Assembly: GCA_964236585.1 (NCBI GenBank) | Contig: CAXSFE010000001.1 | Location: forward strand, 1 to 64,000 | Length of the DNA stretch: 64,000 bases | Direction of reading: 5' to 3' | Source of the DNA: CAXSEF01 sp964236585 | Lineage (GTDB): Bacteria > Pseudomonadota > Alphaproteobacteria > Acetobacterales > Acetobacteraceae | Shown: in pieces, positions 25,210 to 34,838 of the stretch | Position numbering within the stretch: the first letter of the stretch is position 1 | Layout of the letters: each line of letters begins with the position of its first letter | The notes under the pieces: generated by a model | Database searches by the model: none | Told to the model about the DNA's origin: nothing | What the model saw: the letters and a program-made list of their open reading frames with translations, nothing else | Translations under genes and position numbers: made by a program

Positions 25210-26043
25210 ATGAAGCACTGGCAGATCGACGACGTGGCGTGGGACAGGTTCGACCCGTCCAAGGTCGATCCCGCGATCGTGCCGCTGGTGAAGGCGGCGG
25301 CGATGGTGGAGCGCAACGGGATCGACTACGCGATCTACCTGAAGAACGTGTTCTCGCAGGATCCGGACTTCCGGATGGCGACGGACAACTGGGCGGTCGA
25401 GGAGGTCCAGCATGGCGACGCGCTCGGCAAGTGGTCGATGCTGGCGGACCCGAGCTGGGACTACGAGGGGTCGTTCGCGCGCTACAAGGCGGGCTACCAG
25501 GTGCCGATCGATGTCGATTTCTCGGTGCGCGGGTCGCTGACCGGCGAGCTGATCGCGCGCTGCATGGTGGAGACGGGGACGTCGTCGTACTACACGGCGC
25601 TGGCGGATGCGACGGACGAGCCGGTGCTGGAGCAGGTGTGCCGGCTGATCGCGGCGGACGAGTACAGGCACTTCAAGCTGTTCTACGATCACATGAAGCG
25701 ATACCTGGGCCGGGAGAAGCTCGGTATGGCCAAGCGGCTGCGCATCGCGGCGGGGCGGATCACCGAGTCCGAGGACGACGAGCTGGCGTTCGCGTTCCAT
25801 TGTGGCAACGACCCGGTGGGCGTGCCCTACGACCATGCGCGGTGCATCGCGGCGTACATGGGGCGCGCAATGAGCTTCTACCGCTACCGGCACATCGAGC
25901 GGAGCATGGGCATGGTGCTCAAGTCGGTGGGGCTGCCGCCGCGCGGGCGGCTGTCGGGGGTGTCGACGAAGCTGGCGTGGAACCTGATGCAGCGGCGGCA
26001 GAGGAAGTTCACGCGCGAGAACGGGATGCGCGAGGCGGCATAG
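25210..26043 (+). CDS. Ferritin-like diiron protein (acyl-ACP desaturase-like fold)
   Basis: 277 residues, probably all helical. Two ExxH motifs are visible, EEVQHGDALGKW (about residues 64-75) and ADEYRHFKLFYDHM (about 148-161). Further acidic residues in VERNGIDYAIYL and GELIARCMVETGTSSYY could complete the four-Glu/two-His diiron site of the ferritin-like superfamily. The pattern resembles soluble fatty-acid desaturases and related oxygenase-like proteins more than true ferritins. No signal peptide is seen. The substrate is unknown. It stands alone between two repeats downstream of atpC. Confidence 0.7.
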   Translation: MKHWQIDDVAWDRFDPSKVDPAIVPLVKAAAMVERNGIDYAIYLKNVFSQDPDFRMATDNWAVEEVQHGDALGKWSMLADPSWDYEGSFARYKAGYQVPIDVDFSVRGSLTGELIARCMVETGTSSYYTALADATDEPVLEQVCRLIAADEYRHFKLFYDHMKRYLGREKLGMAKRLRIAAGRITESEDDELAFAFHCGNDPVGVPYDHARCIAAYMGRAMSFYRYRHIERSMGMVLKSVGLPPRGRLSGVSTKLAWNLMQRRQRKFTRENGMREAA

Positions 26044-26046
26044 GCA

Positions 26047-26110
26047 GGCGAGGTCGAGACGGTGCCTCGAACTTCCTCCGAAACGGGACCTCCGGGCGAG
26101 GAGCGTGTTC
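26047..26110. repeat. Bipartite hairpin element, decayed fragment
   Basis: Only the left module can be traced: GCGAGGTCGAGAC..GTGCCTCGAACTTCCTCCGAA, corresponding to GCAAGGTCGAGGC..GCCTCGAACTCCGCCGAA in better copies. Confidence 0.4.
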
Positions 26111-26134
26111 GGAGGCCCGGCTTGGCGTGCCGTT

Positions 26135-26734
26135 TCAGGGCAGCAGCAGGCTGAGCGGCAGCAGCGCGGCGGGCGGCAGCAGCGGCAGGCGCAGGCCGCC
26201 CTGGGCCAGGGTGCCTGCGACGGCGCCGAGCGCGTAGCAGGTCCAGAGCGCGGCCACGGCAGGGAGGGTCGACCGCGGCTGTTCTGGCTGTCCCGGCGCG
26301 ACCTTGTCGACGGTGGCGTCAGCGGCCTTGGCAAGGTCGCCGGTGACGAAGGTGATGTTCAGGCCGAGCCGGCCGTAGTGCTGGCTGGCGGAGTTGGCCA
26401 GCGCCATGGCGGCGGCGAGCAGCAGCAGGTCGCGCGGCATGGTGTGCGACAGGGCCGCCACCAGCACCAGTGCCGTGGCTGCCAGGATCGGCCAGCGTGG
26501 CGCGCCGAAGCGGCGAGCGATCCAGCGGGCGGCGGTGGCGGTGGCGACGAAGGTGGCGATGGTCAGGGCGAGCCAGGCGGCGTGGTGCCACCTGGCCTGC
26601 GCGAGCGACAGGCCGAGCATCGTGGTGTTGCCGGTCATTGGTCCGGCGAAGGTATTGGCCTGCAGCAGGCCAATCGCGTCCACCCAGGCGGCGACGAAGG
26701 CGAGCAGGGCGGGGCGGATGCTGGTCGGGGACAT
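26135..26734 (-). CDS. DUF1275 (YoaK-like) membrane protein
   Basis: 199 residues with about six hydrophobic helices. The family pattern is clear: LLAFVAAWVDAIGLLQANTFAG, then MTGNTTMLGLSLAQARW near the N-terminus, and NITFVTGDLAKAA further on. DUF1275 proteins are small inner-membrane proteins of unknown function, sometimes likened to transporters. The protein is slightly shorter than many homologues, mostly at the C-terminus. ATG 26734 gives MSPTSIRPALLAF. It is divergent from ndh with about 160 bp between the starts. Confidence 0.82.
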   Translation of the reverse strand: MSPTSIRPALLAFVAAWVDAIGLLQANTFAGPMTGNTTMLGLSLAQARWHHAAWLALTIATFVATATAARWIARRFGAPRWPILAATALVLVAALSHTMPRDLLLLAAAMALANSASQHYGRLGLNITFVTGDLAKAADATVDKVAPGQPEQPRSTLPAVAALWTCYALGAVAGTLAQGGLRLPLLPPAALLPLSLLLP

Positions 26735-26893
26735 GGCCGAGCGTCGGCGAGGCCGGCGGGTGCGGCAAGGGCGGAGCTGGTTTGCGGTGTCTGCGGAGGA
26801 CGCCGACGAGGCCGTCTCACGGATTGATTCCTGGATGACGCCTGCCGGTGTAGTCTGGGTGCCTGGGCTTGAATCATTTGCAGAGGTGCAGGC

Positions 26894-28282
26894 ATGCCTG
26901 ACCAGAACGCGGACGTTTCCTCCACGCCGGCCCTGGACCTGCGCGAGGCGCTGGAGGGCGAGCCGGTCGTGGCGCCCGGCGTGCACCGCATCGTCGTGGT
27001 GGGCGGGGGCGCGGCCGGGCTGGGGCTGGTGACGAAGCTCGGCGACACGCTGGCCCGGCACGGGCGGGCGGAGGTCACGCTGATCGAGCGCGCGCGCACG
27101 CATCTGTGGAAGCCGCTGCTGCACTCGGTGGCGGCGGGGAGTATGGACCGCTCCGAGCACGAGCTGAACTACCTGGCGCAGGCGCACTGGCACAGCTTCG
27201 TCTACCGGCTGGGCGAGATGGTGCGTCTGGACCGGGAGAAGCGCGAGGTGCATCTCGCGGCGAACCACGACGAGGACGGGCGCCAGATCACGGCGGAGCG
27301 GTGCTTCGGCTACGACACGCTGATCATGGCGGTGGGCAGCGTGACCAACGACTTCGGCACGCCCGGGGCCGCGGAGCATGCGGTGCCGCTGGAGACGCCG
27401 GACCAGGCGGCGCGGTTCAACCGGCGGCTGGTGAACGCGTGCTTCCGGGCGAACTCGCAGGCGGACGGGGCGCGGCCGGGGCAGCTCCACGTGGCGATCA
27501 TCGGGGCGGGGGCGACGGGGACGGAGCTTGCGGCCGAGCTGCACCGCACAGTGCGCCAGGTGGTGGGGTTCGGGTTCACGCAGATCCGGCCGGAGCGCGA
27601 CATCCGGATCGTGCTGATCGAGGCGGCGGCGCGCATCCTGCCGGCGCTGCCGGAGCGGATCAGCGCGACGACGCTCAAGCTGCTGACCGACATGGGGGTC
27701 GAGGTGCGCGCGGGCTCGCGGGTCAGCGAGGTGACGGCGGAGGGGGTGAGGCTGACGGACGGGAGCTTCATCGAGAGCGAGCTGGTGGTGTGGGCGGCTG
27801 GAGTGAAGGCGCCGGAGTTCCTGCGCGACCTGGACGGGCTGGAAGCGAACGCGATCAATCAGCTCGTCGTGCACGACACGCTGCAGACGACGCGCGACGC
27901 GGCGGTGTTCGCGATCGGGGACTGCGCGGCGGTGCCGATGCCGGGGGGCGGGACCGTGCCGCCGCGGGCGCAGGCGGCGCACCAGGAGGCGACGCACATG
28001 GTGCGCCAGATCCGGCGGCGGATGGCGGGGCAGGCGCTGCAGCCGTACCGGTACCGGGACTTCGGGTCGCTGGTGTCGCTGGGGCACTACTCGACGGTGG
28101 GCAGCCTCATGGGGTTCCTGCGGGGCAAGAACCTGTTCATCGAGGGGTGGTTCGCGCGGATGATGTACCGCTCGCTCTACAAGATGCACCAGCAGTCGCT
28201 GCACGGGACGCTGCATGTCGCGGCGGATACGGTCGGGCGGGTGTTCGGGCGGCGGGGGACGCCGGTGGTCAAGCTGCACTGA
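26894..28282 (+). CDS. ndh: Type II NADH:quinone dehydrogenase (NDH-2)
   Basis: 462 residues. The FAD-binding dinucleotide fold is HRIVVVGGGAAGLGLVTKLG (about residues 32-51) and the NADH-binding fold is LHVAIIGAGATGTELAAELH (about 198-217). The FAD end motif VFAIGDCAAVP is followed by PPRAQAAHQEA, the quinone-side AQxAxQ-like stretch of NDH-2. The C-terminal region (LRGKNLFIEGWFARMMYRSL) is amphipathic and basic, as expected for monotopic membrane attachment. NDH-2 passes electrons from NADH to ubiquinone without pumping protons. ATG 26894 was chosen with AGAGG upstream. Confidence 0.92.
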   Translation: MPDQNADVSSTPALDLREALEGEPVVAPGVHRIVVVGGGAAGLGLVTKLGDTLARHGRAEVTLIERARTHLWKPLLHSVAAGSMDRSEHELNYLAQAHWHSFVYRLGEMVRLDREKREVHLAANHDEDGRQITAERCFGYDTLIMAVGSVTNDFGTPGAAEHAVPLETPDQAARFNRRLVNACFRANSQADGARPGQLHVAIIGAGATGTELAAELHRTVRQVVGFGFTQIRPERDIRIVLIEAAARILPALPERISATTLKLLTDMGVEVRAGSRVSEVTAEGVRLTDGSFIESELVVWAAGVKAPEFLRDLDGLEANAINQLVVHDTLQTTRDAAVFAIGDCAAVPMPGGGTVPPRAQAAHQEATHMVRQIRRRMAGQALQPYRYRDFGSLVSLGHYSTVGSLMGFLRGKNLFIEGWFARMMYRSLYKMHQQSLHGTLHVAADTVGRVFGRRGTPVVKLH

Positions 28283-28368
28283 GGGGCGGCCTGCCGTGTT
28301 CCGGCCGGCCAAGCCTGCGCCGGTCCGAATACGATTGCATTCCTTCTTGACCTGCGGATGATTTGCCC

Positions 28369-28386
28369 GCCGCCCTACCGGGCGGC
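28369..28386. promoter_or_regulatory. Perfect GC hairpin in the hydrolase leader
   Basis: GCCGCCC-TACC-GGGCGGC, a 7-bp perfect stem with a 4-base loop, 49 bp before the ATG of the large secreted hydrolase. It could be an ndh terminator without a U-run or a leader structure; neither is proven. Confidence 0.3.
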
Positions 28387-28435
28387 AGGGACACGAGCGC
28401 CCCGACAGCAGGGCGCCGCAGGAGGAAACAGGATC

Positions 28436-30535
28436 ATGCGTCACCCCGCACGACGGGTTGCGTGTCGCCGCTTGGCGAGCGCAGCCATCGCTTCAGTTGC
28501 GGCCTGCCTTGCCGCGGGGGCCCCAGCCCCGGCCTGTGCCAAGATCACCAGCCTGGTGATTCGCACCCGGACCTCTCCCGCGCTCGGCGGCGCCTTGTTC
28601 GGGAAGAACGGCCAGGTCGGGCAGTACGAACAGCTCGATGGCACCGCTTATGGCACCGTCGATCCGTCAGACCCGGCCAACGCGGCGATCCAGGATATCG
28701 CGCTGGCACCGCGCAACGCGGATGGCACAGTGTCGTACTCGATGGACGTCTCGATCCTGAAGCCGATCAACCCGGCAAGCGGCAACCAGGTGCTGTTGTA
28801 CGACGTGGTCAACCGCGGCAACAAGGTTGTCACCGGCTTCTTCAACACCGGCGTCACAGCGGCTAACCCTGCCGGCGACGGCTTCCTGGAGAACCAGGGC
28901 TACAGCATGGTGTGGAGCGGCTGGCAGGGCGACCTGGTGCCCCTACCGGGACAACTCGGCATCAGCGTCCCCGTGGCCACCAACCGCGACGGCTCGCCAG
29001 TCACCGGGATCGTGCGCAGCGAGTTTGTCACCCTTGCCGTGCCCGCGACCCCGGTCACCACGCAGAACCTGACCGCCGGATTCAGCTCCAACACGCCGGG
29101 CTACCCCGCCGCAGATCTCGAGACCGGACATGCGGTGCTGACAAGGCGGGTGCACCAGACGGACGCGCAAAGCGTGGTGGCGTCCGGCGACTTCGCCTTC
29201 GCCGACTGCACGGTCACGCCGTTTCCCGGCACGCCCAACCCGCAGAAGCTCTGTCTGCGTGGCAGCTTCGACACCAACCAGATCTACGAGCTGTACTACG
29301 TGGCGAAGAACCCTCTGGTGCTCGGCCTCGGCTTCGCGGCGACCCGCGACCTAGTCTCCTGGCTGCGCTCCTCGTCCGATGCCGCCAACCCGCTCGCGGG
29401 CGCCACGACGGCCGCGGTGATGCACGGCACCTCGCAGTCCGGGCGCTGGGCGCGCGAGTACCTGCAGCTCGGCTTCAACGCCGACGAGTCCGGGCGGCGG
29501 GTGTTCGACGGCATGAACCCGCACATCGCGTCCGGGCGCGGCGCGTTCGACGTCCGCTTCGGCCAGCCCGGCCGCCTTTCCGGCACGGAGCACACCGAGA
29601 AGCAGTATCCGGGCCTCGACTCCGCGCTGACCTACGAGGATAGCCACGATCCCTACACCGGCCAGGATGCCGGCCTGCTCGACCGCTGCCGGGCGGACGG
29701 CACCTGCCCGAAGATCAGCCACGTAATGAGCGACACCGAGTACTGGCAGGCCAACGGCTCGATGGACACCACCGACGCGCTCGGGCGCGTCGACCTGCCC
29801 AACCCCGCCAACGTGCGGATCTACCAGATGTCGAGCGCGCAGCACGGCGGGTTCTCGCCGATTGCGGCCGTGCCGACCACCACCGGCATCTGCCAGCACG
29901 TCGCCGACGTGAACTCCTACACCTACACGCTGCGCGACCTGCTGGTGCGGCTGACGCAGTGGGTGACCACGGGGCGCGCGCCACCCGTAAGTCGCTATTC
30001 CACCATCGCTGCCGGCACGCTGGTCGAACCGGCACAGGTGGCGTTCCCCGCAATTCCGGGCGTGACCTACGATCTCGCCCGCACCTACAACACGCGCGAG
30101 CTGTATTTCCGTGGCTTCCGCTACAACCCGCGCGACGAGACAGGCACGATCGCGGAGCCGCCGCTGCCGGTCTTCACGTATAACGTCCGCCTGCCGCAGG
30201 TCGACGCGGATGGGAACGATGTCGGAGGCGTGCGCTCGCCCACGCTGCAGGCGCCGCTCGCCACCTACACCAGCTGGAACAATCGCGCCGTCGGCTACAG
30301 CGAGGGTGACTCCTGCGACCTGACCGGCAGCACGATCCCGTTCGCGGCCACGAAGTCCGACCGGCTGGCGAGCGGCGATCCACGCCTCTCGGTGGCCGAG
30401 CGGTACGGCACCCATGACGGCTACGTCGCCGCCGTCACCCGCGCCGCGAACGGCCTGCTGCGGGATGGCTTCCTCCTGCCTGACGACGCGGTGACCGTCG
30501 TGCAGCAGGCCCAGGACAGCGCGGTTCTCCGGTAG
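28436..30535 (+). CDS. Secreted alpha/beta-hydrolase domain protein
   Basis: 699 residues. ATG 28436 is preceded by a very good ribosome site (AGGAGGAAAC) and begins a Sec signal peptide (RRLASAAIASVAACLAAGAP ... ACAK). The body contains GTSQSGRWAREYLQLGFN, a nucleophile-elbow-like G-T-S-Q-S-G (about residues 327-332), and the layout of the long alpha/beta-hydrolase domain family (Abhydrolase_10 type). A late RYGTHDGYVAAV could carry the catalytic His. The substrate is unknown; esterase activity on a bulky extracellular compound is plausible. Codon use is less GC-biased than its neighbours, which might reflect transfer. It is probably periplasmic or extracellular. Confidence 0.75.
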   Translation: MRHPARRVACRRLASAAIASVAACLAAGAPAPACAKITSLVIRTRTSPALGGALFGKNGQVGQYEQLDGTAYGTVDPSDPANAAIQDIALAPRNADGTVSYSMDVSILKPINPASGNQVLLYDVVNRGNKVVTGFFNTGVTAANPAGDGFLENQGYSMVWSGWQGDLVPLPGQLGISVPVATNRDGSPVTGIVRSEFVTLAVPATPVTTQNLTAGFSSNTPGYPAADLETGHAVLTRRVHQTDAQSVVASGDFAFADCTVTPFPGTPNPQKLCLRGSFDTNQIYELYYVAKNPLVLGLGFAATRDLVSWLRSSSDAANPLAGATTAAVMHGTSQSGRWAREYLQLGFNADESGRRVFDGMNPHIASGRGAFDVRFGQPGRLSGTEHTEKQYPGLDSALTYEDSHDPYTGQDAGLLDRCRADGTCPKISHVMSDTEYWQANGSMDTTDALGRVDLPNPANVRIYQMSSAQHGGFSPIAAVPTTTGICQHVADVNSYTYTLRDLLVRLTQWVTTGRAPPVSRYSTIAAGTLVEPAQVAFPAIPGVTYDLARTYNTRELYFRGFRYNPRDETGTIAEPPLPVFTYNVRLPQVDADGNDVGGVRSPTLQAPLATYTSWNNRAVGYSEGDSCDLTGSTIPFAATKSDRLASGDPRLSVAERYGTHDGYVAAVTRAANGLLRDGFLLPDDAVTVVQQAQDSAVLR

Positions 30536-30729
30536 GACGAAGTCAGGGCTGGACGCTGCCCCAGGTCGGGTGATCCGGGGCGGCGATGGCTCTCCACGAC
30601 GGGGCAGGATCAACCGGCTTCGGACTCGGCCCGCTGCCGGCGCTGGATTTCCGGCATCAGGTCCTGCAGCGGGTCGGCCCGGACAGCCAAGCTCGGCCTT
30701 ACCCGTGAATAGGCTTCGTCTGGAGGGCA

Positions 30730-30779
30730 TTCCAAAGGCCCGGCCTTTGGCGGAGTTTGAGGCAGAGCCTCAACCTTGC
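30730..30779. repeat. Bipartite hairpin element, copy 15 (right half)
   Basis: CCAAAGGC/GCCTTTGG and TTGAGGC/GCCTCAA with CCTTGC, 10 bp before the P450 stop codon (convergent with the hydrolase). A weak trace of a left half precedes it. Confidence 0.85.
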
Positions 30780-30788
30780 TTTCTGACT

Positions 30789-32147
30789 TCAGCGCTTGCG
30801 GACCAGGAACCGGACGGGCCGGTCCGGCTGGGTGGTGACGATGCCGCGGGGCATGACGCTGTCGCCGCCGACCAGCTCGATGCGGAAGCGGCGCAGCAGG
30901 CGGGCGAGGACGAGGACCGCCTCGGTGATGGCGAACTGCGCGCCGACGCAGATGCGCGGGCCGGCGCCGAACGGCATGTAGCTGTAGCGGTCGGGCGGCG
31001 TTGCGCCGGGGGCGAAGCGGTCGGCGTCGAAGTGGTCGGGGTCGGGCCAGCGCCTGCGGTGGCGGTGCAGGACCCAGGGCGAGATGCTGACGACGGTGCC
31101 AGGGGCGATGTCGTGGCCGGCGACGGTGTCGGCCTCGATCGCCTCGCGCACGATCAGGAAGGCGGGGGGGTAGAGTCGCAGGACCTCGTCGAGGAAGGCG
31201 CGGGTGCGCACGAGGCGGGGGATCGCGGCCGCGGCGCCGTCCTGGGACAGGTCGAGGTCCGCGGCCTCCTCCGCGATGGCGTCCTGCTCGGGGCCGATGC
31301 GGGCGGCGCAGAAGCAGGCCCAGAACAGGGTGACGGCGGTGGTCTCGTGGCCGGCGATGATCATGGTGGCGATCTCGTCGCGGAGCTGGGCGCGGTCGAA
31401 GCCGAGGCCGGTGTCGGGGTCGCGCGCGCCGGCGAGCAGGTCGAACAGGTCGCGCGGCTGGTCCGGGTCGGACGGGTGGGCCTCGCGGCCGTCGATGATG
31501 CCGTCGATCAGGCGGGTCCACTCCTCGCGGAAGCGGGCGCGGTCGCGGTCGGCGGGCGTCTGCATCGAGGCGGGCAGCAGCAGGTCGAGCAGGCCGGGCT
31601 GGGCGTGGCGCATGCCGTAGCGCAGCAGCAGGGCGCGCATCGGCTCGGCGAAGCTGTCTGCCTCGAGCGAGACCATGGACTGGGCGGCGATGCGCAGGGC
31701 CAGGTGCTGCAGGCGGGGGAGCAGCTCGACGACGCGGGGGCCGGCGGCGAGCGCGTCCTCGGCGCGCTCGGAGGCGGCGACGACGTGGCGGGCGAGGATC
31801 GGCATGGTGCGCGGCGCCATGGCGGGCGCGATGGTGCGGCGCTGGTGGCGCCAGGGCTCGCCCTCGGCGAGGAAGAGCCCGCCGCCGAGGAGCGGCTGCA
31901 GGATGCGGTGGGTGCCGAGGTTGCGGCGGTAGTTGGCGGCATTGGCGACCAGGACGTGGCGGATGCCCTCGGGGTCGTTGAGCATGAGCTGGGCGCGGCC
32001 GAGGAAGCGGCCGGGGAGGACCTCGTCCTCGTAGGCGGCCTCGCCCCACAGCTCCAGCAGGTTGCGGCGCAGGACGAGGAAGGCCTCGGGCTGGGTGCGC
32101 TGGCGGGTGGGGATCGGCGGGCGGGGGAGGAGGGTCGCGCTGGACAT
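30789..32147 (-). CDS. Cytochrome P450
   Basis: 452 residues. The I-helix oxygen-binding motif is AGHETTAVTLFWA (around residue 263). The K-helix ExxR lies in LDEVLRLYPPAFLIVREA, and the heme-thiolate loop is PFGAGPRICVGAQFA with the ligand Cys near residue 400. No membrane anchor is seen, so it is a soluble bacterial P450 needing ferredoxin and reductase partners, which are not encoded nearby. The FxxGxRxCxGxxFA form and the length resemble the CYP102/CYP4-like clade, which often hydroxylates fatty acids, but the substrate is not determined. It is divergent from the large solenoid gene, with a full repeat in the gap. Confidence 0.93.
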   Translation of the reverse strand: MSSATLLPRPPIPTRQRTQPEAFLVLRRNLLELWGEAAYEDEVLPGRFLGRAQLMLNDPEGIRHVLVANAANYRRNLGTHRILQPLLGGGLFLAEGEPWRHQRRTIAPAMAPRTMPILARHVVAASERAEDALAAGPRVVELLPRLQHLALRIAAQSMVSLEADSFAEPMRALLLRYGMRHAQPGLLDLLLPASMQTPADRDRARFREEWTRLIDGIIDGREAHPSDPDQPRDLFDLLAGARDPDTGLGFDRAQLRDEIATMIIAGHETTAVTLFWACFCAARIGPEQDAIAEEAADLDLSQDGAAAAIPRLVRTRAFLDEVLRLYPPAFLIVREAIEADTVAGHDIAPGTVVSISPWVLHRHRRRWPDPDHFDADRFAPGATPPDRYSYMPFGAGPRICVGAQFAITEAVLVLARLLRRFRIELVGGDSVMPRGIVTTQPDRPVRFLVRKR

Positions 32148-32192
32148 GGGCGAAAGGTGGGGCGCGGGGCGGTCATGGCCAGGGCGAGGGAA

Positions 32193-32313
32193 GCAAGGTT
32201 GAGGCTCTGCCTCAAACTCCGCCAGGGCGAGCCGCCCTGGACCGGCTTCCCTTGAGTTGTGCCGGTCCAGGGGCGGCTCGCCCCTGGCGGGTCCGGGCAG
32301 AGCCCGGCCTTGC
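32193..32313. repeat. Bipartite hairpin element, copy 16
   Basis: In the divergent gap between the P450 and the solenoid gene. Left hairpins TTGAGGC/GCCTCAA and CCAGGGC/GCCCTGG. Right hairpins CCAGGGGC/GCCCCTGG and CCGGGC/GCCCGG, ending CCTTGCTTGC. The centre is TTGAGTTG rather than CTTAAG. Confidence 0.9.
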
Positions 32314-32412
32314 TTGCTTCCTTGCGGAGAGTGGATTCCCCCGCATGGCCATCGCGGCTATGACCCCCGCGTTCGCGTGCTGTGGCGCGCGGACTCCAGA
32401 AGGGGCAGAGCC

Positions 32413-34833
32413 ATGGCGACGAAGACCTGGTCGGGACTTGCGAACGGCTTGTGGGCACAGACTGCGAGCTGGACGGGGGGCGCCCCGGGGGTGGGCGACG
32501 TGGCCCGGCTCGACGCGTCGTCGGGGACGGCGACCTACACGGCCGCGGGCGACGGCACCGCGGGCGAGATCGACGTGGTGGGCGCGTCGCCGGTCCTGAC
32601 CGGCACGCTGATGGTCGCGGGCGGTGCCACGGGCCTGTCGCTGGACGTGGTGGGCGCGTCGCTGTTCGTGAGCGCCACCGGGTTCGTCGAGGGGGCGGGC
32701 GGCGCGGTGCTGGTGCAGTCGGGGTCCATGGCGATCGACGGGCGGGTGTCGGACGGCAATGCCGGGATCGGCCTGGGCGGCGCGGGCGCGGTGGTGGTGA
32801 GCGGCAGCACGGCGGTGTGGGCGACCGGCACCGGCGGCACGGACGGGGCGCTGTCGGTGGGCAGCACGCAGGGTTCCGGGACGCTGACGGTGCAGGCGGG
32901 CGGCACGGTGTCGGACCGGACCGGGTCCGACGTGGGGGCGGTGCTGGTCACGGGGACCGGGTCGGGCTGGGCGTCGTCGGGGGCGCTGTCGGTGGGGACG
33001 GTGACGGGGTCGGCGGGGGGCACGCTGGCGGTGCTGGGCGACGCGCACGTGACGGCGGGCTCGCTCGGCGTGCTGACGGGCGCCTCGGTGGGCGTGGCCG
33101 GGGCCGGGTCGCTGCTGTCGGTGGCGGGGGCGGCCTCGGTGGGCGGGGCGGTCACGATCAGCAGCGGCGGCACGGTGCAGGCCGGCGGCGTTGCGGTCAG
33201 CGCCGGCGGGGCGGTGATGCTGGACTTCTCCGCGCGGCTGTCGGGGCCGGTCACGCTGTCGGGGGGCACGGTGGCCTCGATCGACAGCTCGGCGCAGGGC
33301 ACGGGCAGCTCGGCGACGCTGACCGGGCCGCTGCTGCTGGCCGCGGGCACGACCAACCTGCTGCGCGGCAGCGCCGGCACGCCGCTGGTGGTGACGGGCG
33401 TGGTGTCGGACGCCTCGGGCGCCGGCGCCTTGGCGGTGCAGGGCGGGGTGGTGAGCCTGGCGGCGGCGAACAGCTACTCCGGCGGCACGGTGATCGAGGG
33501 CGGCACGCTGCAGCTGGCGCAGGCGGCGTCGGCGGGGTCGGGCGCGATCCGCTTCGCCGATGCGGTGAACGCGGCGCTGGTGATCGCTGCGTCGGGGGCT
33601 TCGGGGAAGGCGACGGTGGTGGCCGGCACGGGGGCGGACACGGTGTCCGCGGGCGGCGCCAGCCTGTCGGTGCAGGGGGGCGCAGGGGCGCTCACCGTGC
33701 AGAACGGCGGCGGCAGCAGCACGATCAGCGGCGGCACCGGGTCGATGAGCGTGGCGGGCGGCAGCGGGCGGGTCAGCGTCAACGGCGCGGGCGGCGGCGG
33801 CCAGCTGTTCGGCGGGACGGCCGGGGGCAACGTGATCCGCGCCGGCGCGGGGGCCACCACGGTGGGCGGCGGCGGCGCGGGCGACCAGCTGTTCGCCAGC
33901 GCGCAGGGCGGCGACGTGCTGGCGGCGGCGGGCGGGGCGGAGACGCTGTCCGGCGCGGGGTCGGCGGGGGCGAACACGTATTTCGCGGGCAGCGGGGCCG
34001 ACCTGGTGGCGACGGGCGGGAGCACGGACACGGTGACGGCGGGGAGCGGGCAGAGCACGGTGCAGGCGGGCGGCGCGGTGCTGGCGTTCGGCTCGACGGG
34101 GCAGATGGTGTTCGCGAACGGCGCGGGGTCGAGCACGATTGCGGGCGGTGCCGGCAACATGACGGTGTACGGCGGCACCGGGCACGTGGCGGTGTATGGG
34201 CTCGGCGGCGGCGGCGCGTTCTACGGCGGCACGGCGGGGGGCAACCTGCTCTACGCGGGGGCGCAGGCGACGACGCTGGCGGGGGGCGGGTCGGGCGACA
34301 CGCTGATCGCGACCGGGGCTGCCAGCGATCTGCTGCTGGCGGGCGTGGGGAACCAGACGCTGAGCGGGGCAGGGGCGAGCGGCAACAGCGCGTATTTCGG
34401 CAACTCCGGCAACGTGCTGATCGCGGCGGGCTCGGGGCAGGACACGGTGGTCGCGGGCAGCGGGGCGCAGGCGATCTACGCCGGGGCGCGCGGCAACACC
34501 GCGGTGTTCGCGGGCTCGGGGCAGGACACGGTGACGCTGGGATCGGGGGCGGACTTCGTGCTGGGCGGGCAGGGCGGGGCGACGGTGTTCGGCGGCGCGG
34601 GGGTGGACCTGTACGGGTTCCTGAACGGAGCGGGGGGGCGCGAGGTGATCAGCGGGTTTAAGGTGGACACGGACCACCTGCAGCTGATCGGGTTCGCGGC
34701 GGGGAGCGCCTCGGCGGCGGTGGCGAGGGAGGTGATCGTAAATGGGGCCACGACGCTGACGCTGTCGGACAACACGCGGGTCACGCTGCTGGGGGTCTAC
34801 GGGGTGACGGGGGCGTCGCTGCTGGGAGGGTGA
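32413..34833 (+). CDS. Large glycine-rich beta-solenoid protein, probably secreted by a type I system
   Basis: 806 residues, nearly all Gly, Ala, Ser, Thr and Val. Short strands repeat throughout (SGGTVQAGGVAVSAGGAV, GGTAGGNVIRAGAGATTVGG), first like autotransporter passenger repeats and later like RTX-type beta-roll turns. No N-terminal signal peptide is seen (MATKTWSGLANGLWAQTASW). The C-terminus ends in a non-repetitive segment with ISGFKVDTDHLQLIGFAAGS and LGVYGVTGASLLGG, the type of end used as a type I secretion signal. It shares the module GDQLFASAQGGDVLAAAGG and end features with the metalloprotease at 39626. An extracellular matrix or adhesion role is likely but unproven. Confidence 0.75.
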   Translation: MATKTWSGLANGLWAQTASWTGGAPGVGDVARLDASSGTATYTAAGDGTAGEIDVVGASPVLTGTLMVAGGATGLSLDVVGASLFVSATGFVEGAGGAVLVQSGSMAIDGRVSDGNAGIGLGGAGAVVVSGSTAVWATGTGGTDGALSVGSTQGSGTLTVQAGGTVSDRTGSDVGAVLVTGTGSGWASSGALSVGTVTGSAGGTLAVLGDAHVTAGSLGVLTGASVGVAGAGSLLSVAGAASVGGAVTISSGGTVQAGGVAVSAGGAVMLDFSARLSGPVTLSGGTVASIDSSAQGTGSSATLTGPLLLAAGTTNLLRGSAGTPLVVTGVVSDASGAGALAVQGGVVSLAAANSYSGGTVIEGGTLQLAQAASAGSGAIRFADAVNAALVIAASGASGKATVVAGTGADTVSAGGASLSVQGGAGALTVQNGGGSSTISGGTGSMSVAGGSGRVSVNGAGGGGQLFGGTAGGNVIRAGAGATTVGGGGAGDQLFASAQGGDVLAAAGGAETLSGAGSAGANTYFAGSGADLVATGGSTDTVTAGSGQSTVQAGGAVLAFGSTGQMVFANGAGSSTIAGGAGNMTVYGGTGHVAVYGLGGGGAFYGGTAGGNLLYAGAQATTLAGGGSGDTLIATGAASDLLLAGVGNQTLSGAGASGNSAYFGNSGNVLIAAGSGQDTVVAGSGAQAIYAGARGNTAVFAGSGQDTVTLGSGADFVLGGQGGATVFGGAGVDLYGFLNGAGGREVISGFKVDTDHLQLIGFAAGSASAAVAREVIVNGATTLTLSDNTRVTLLGVYGVTGASLLGG

Positions 34834-34838
34834 AGGAA

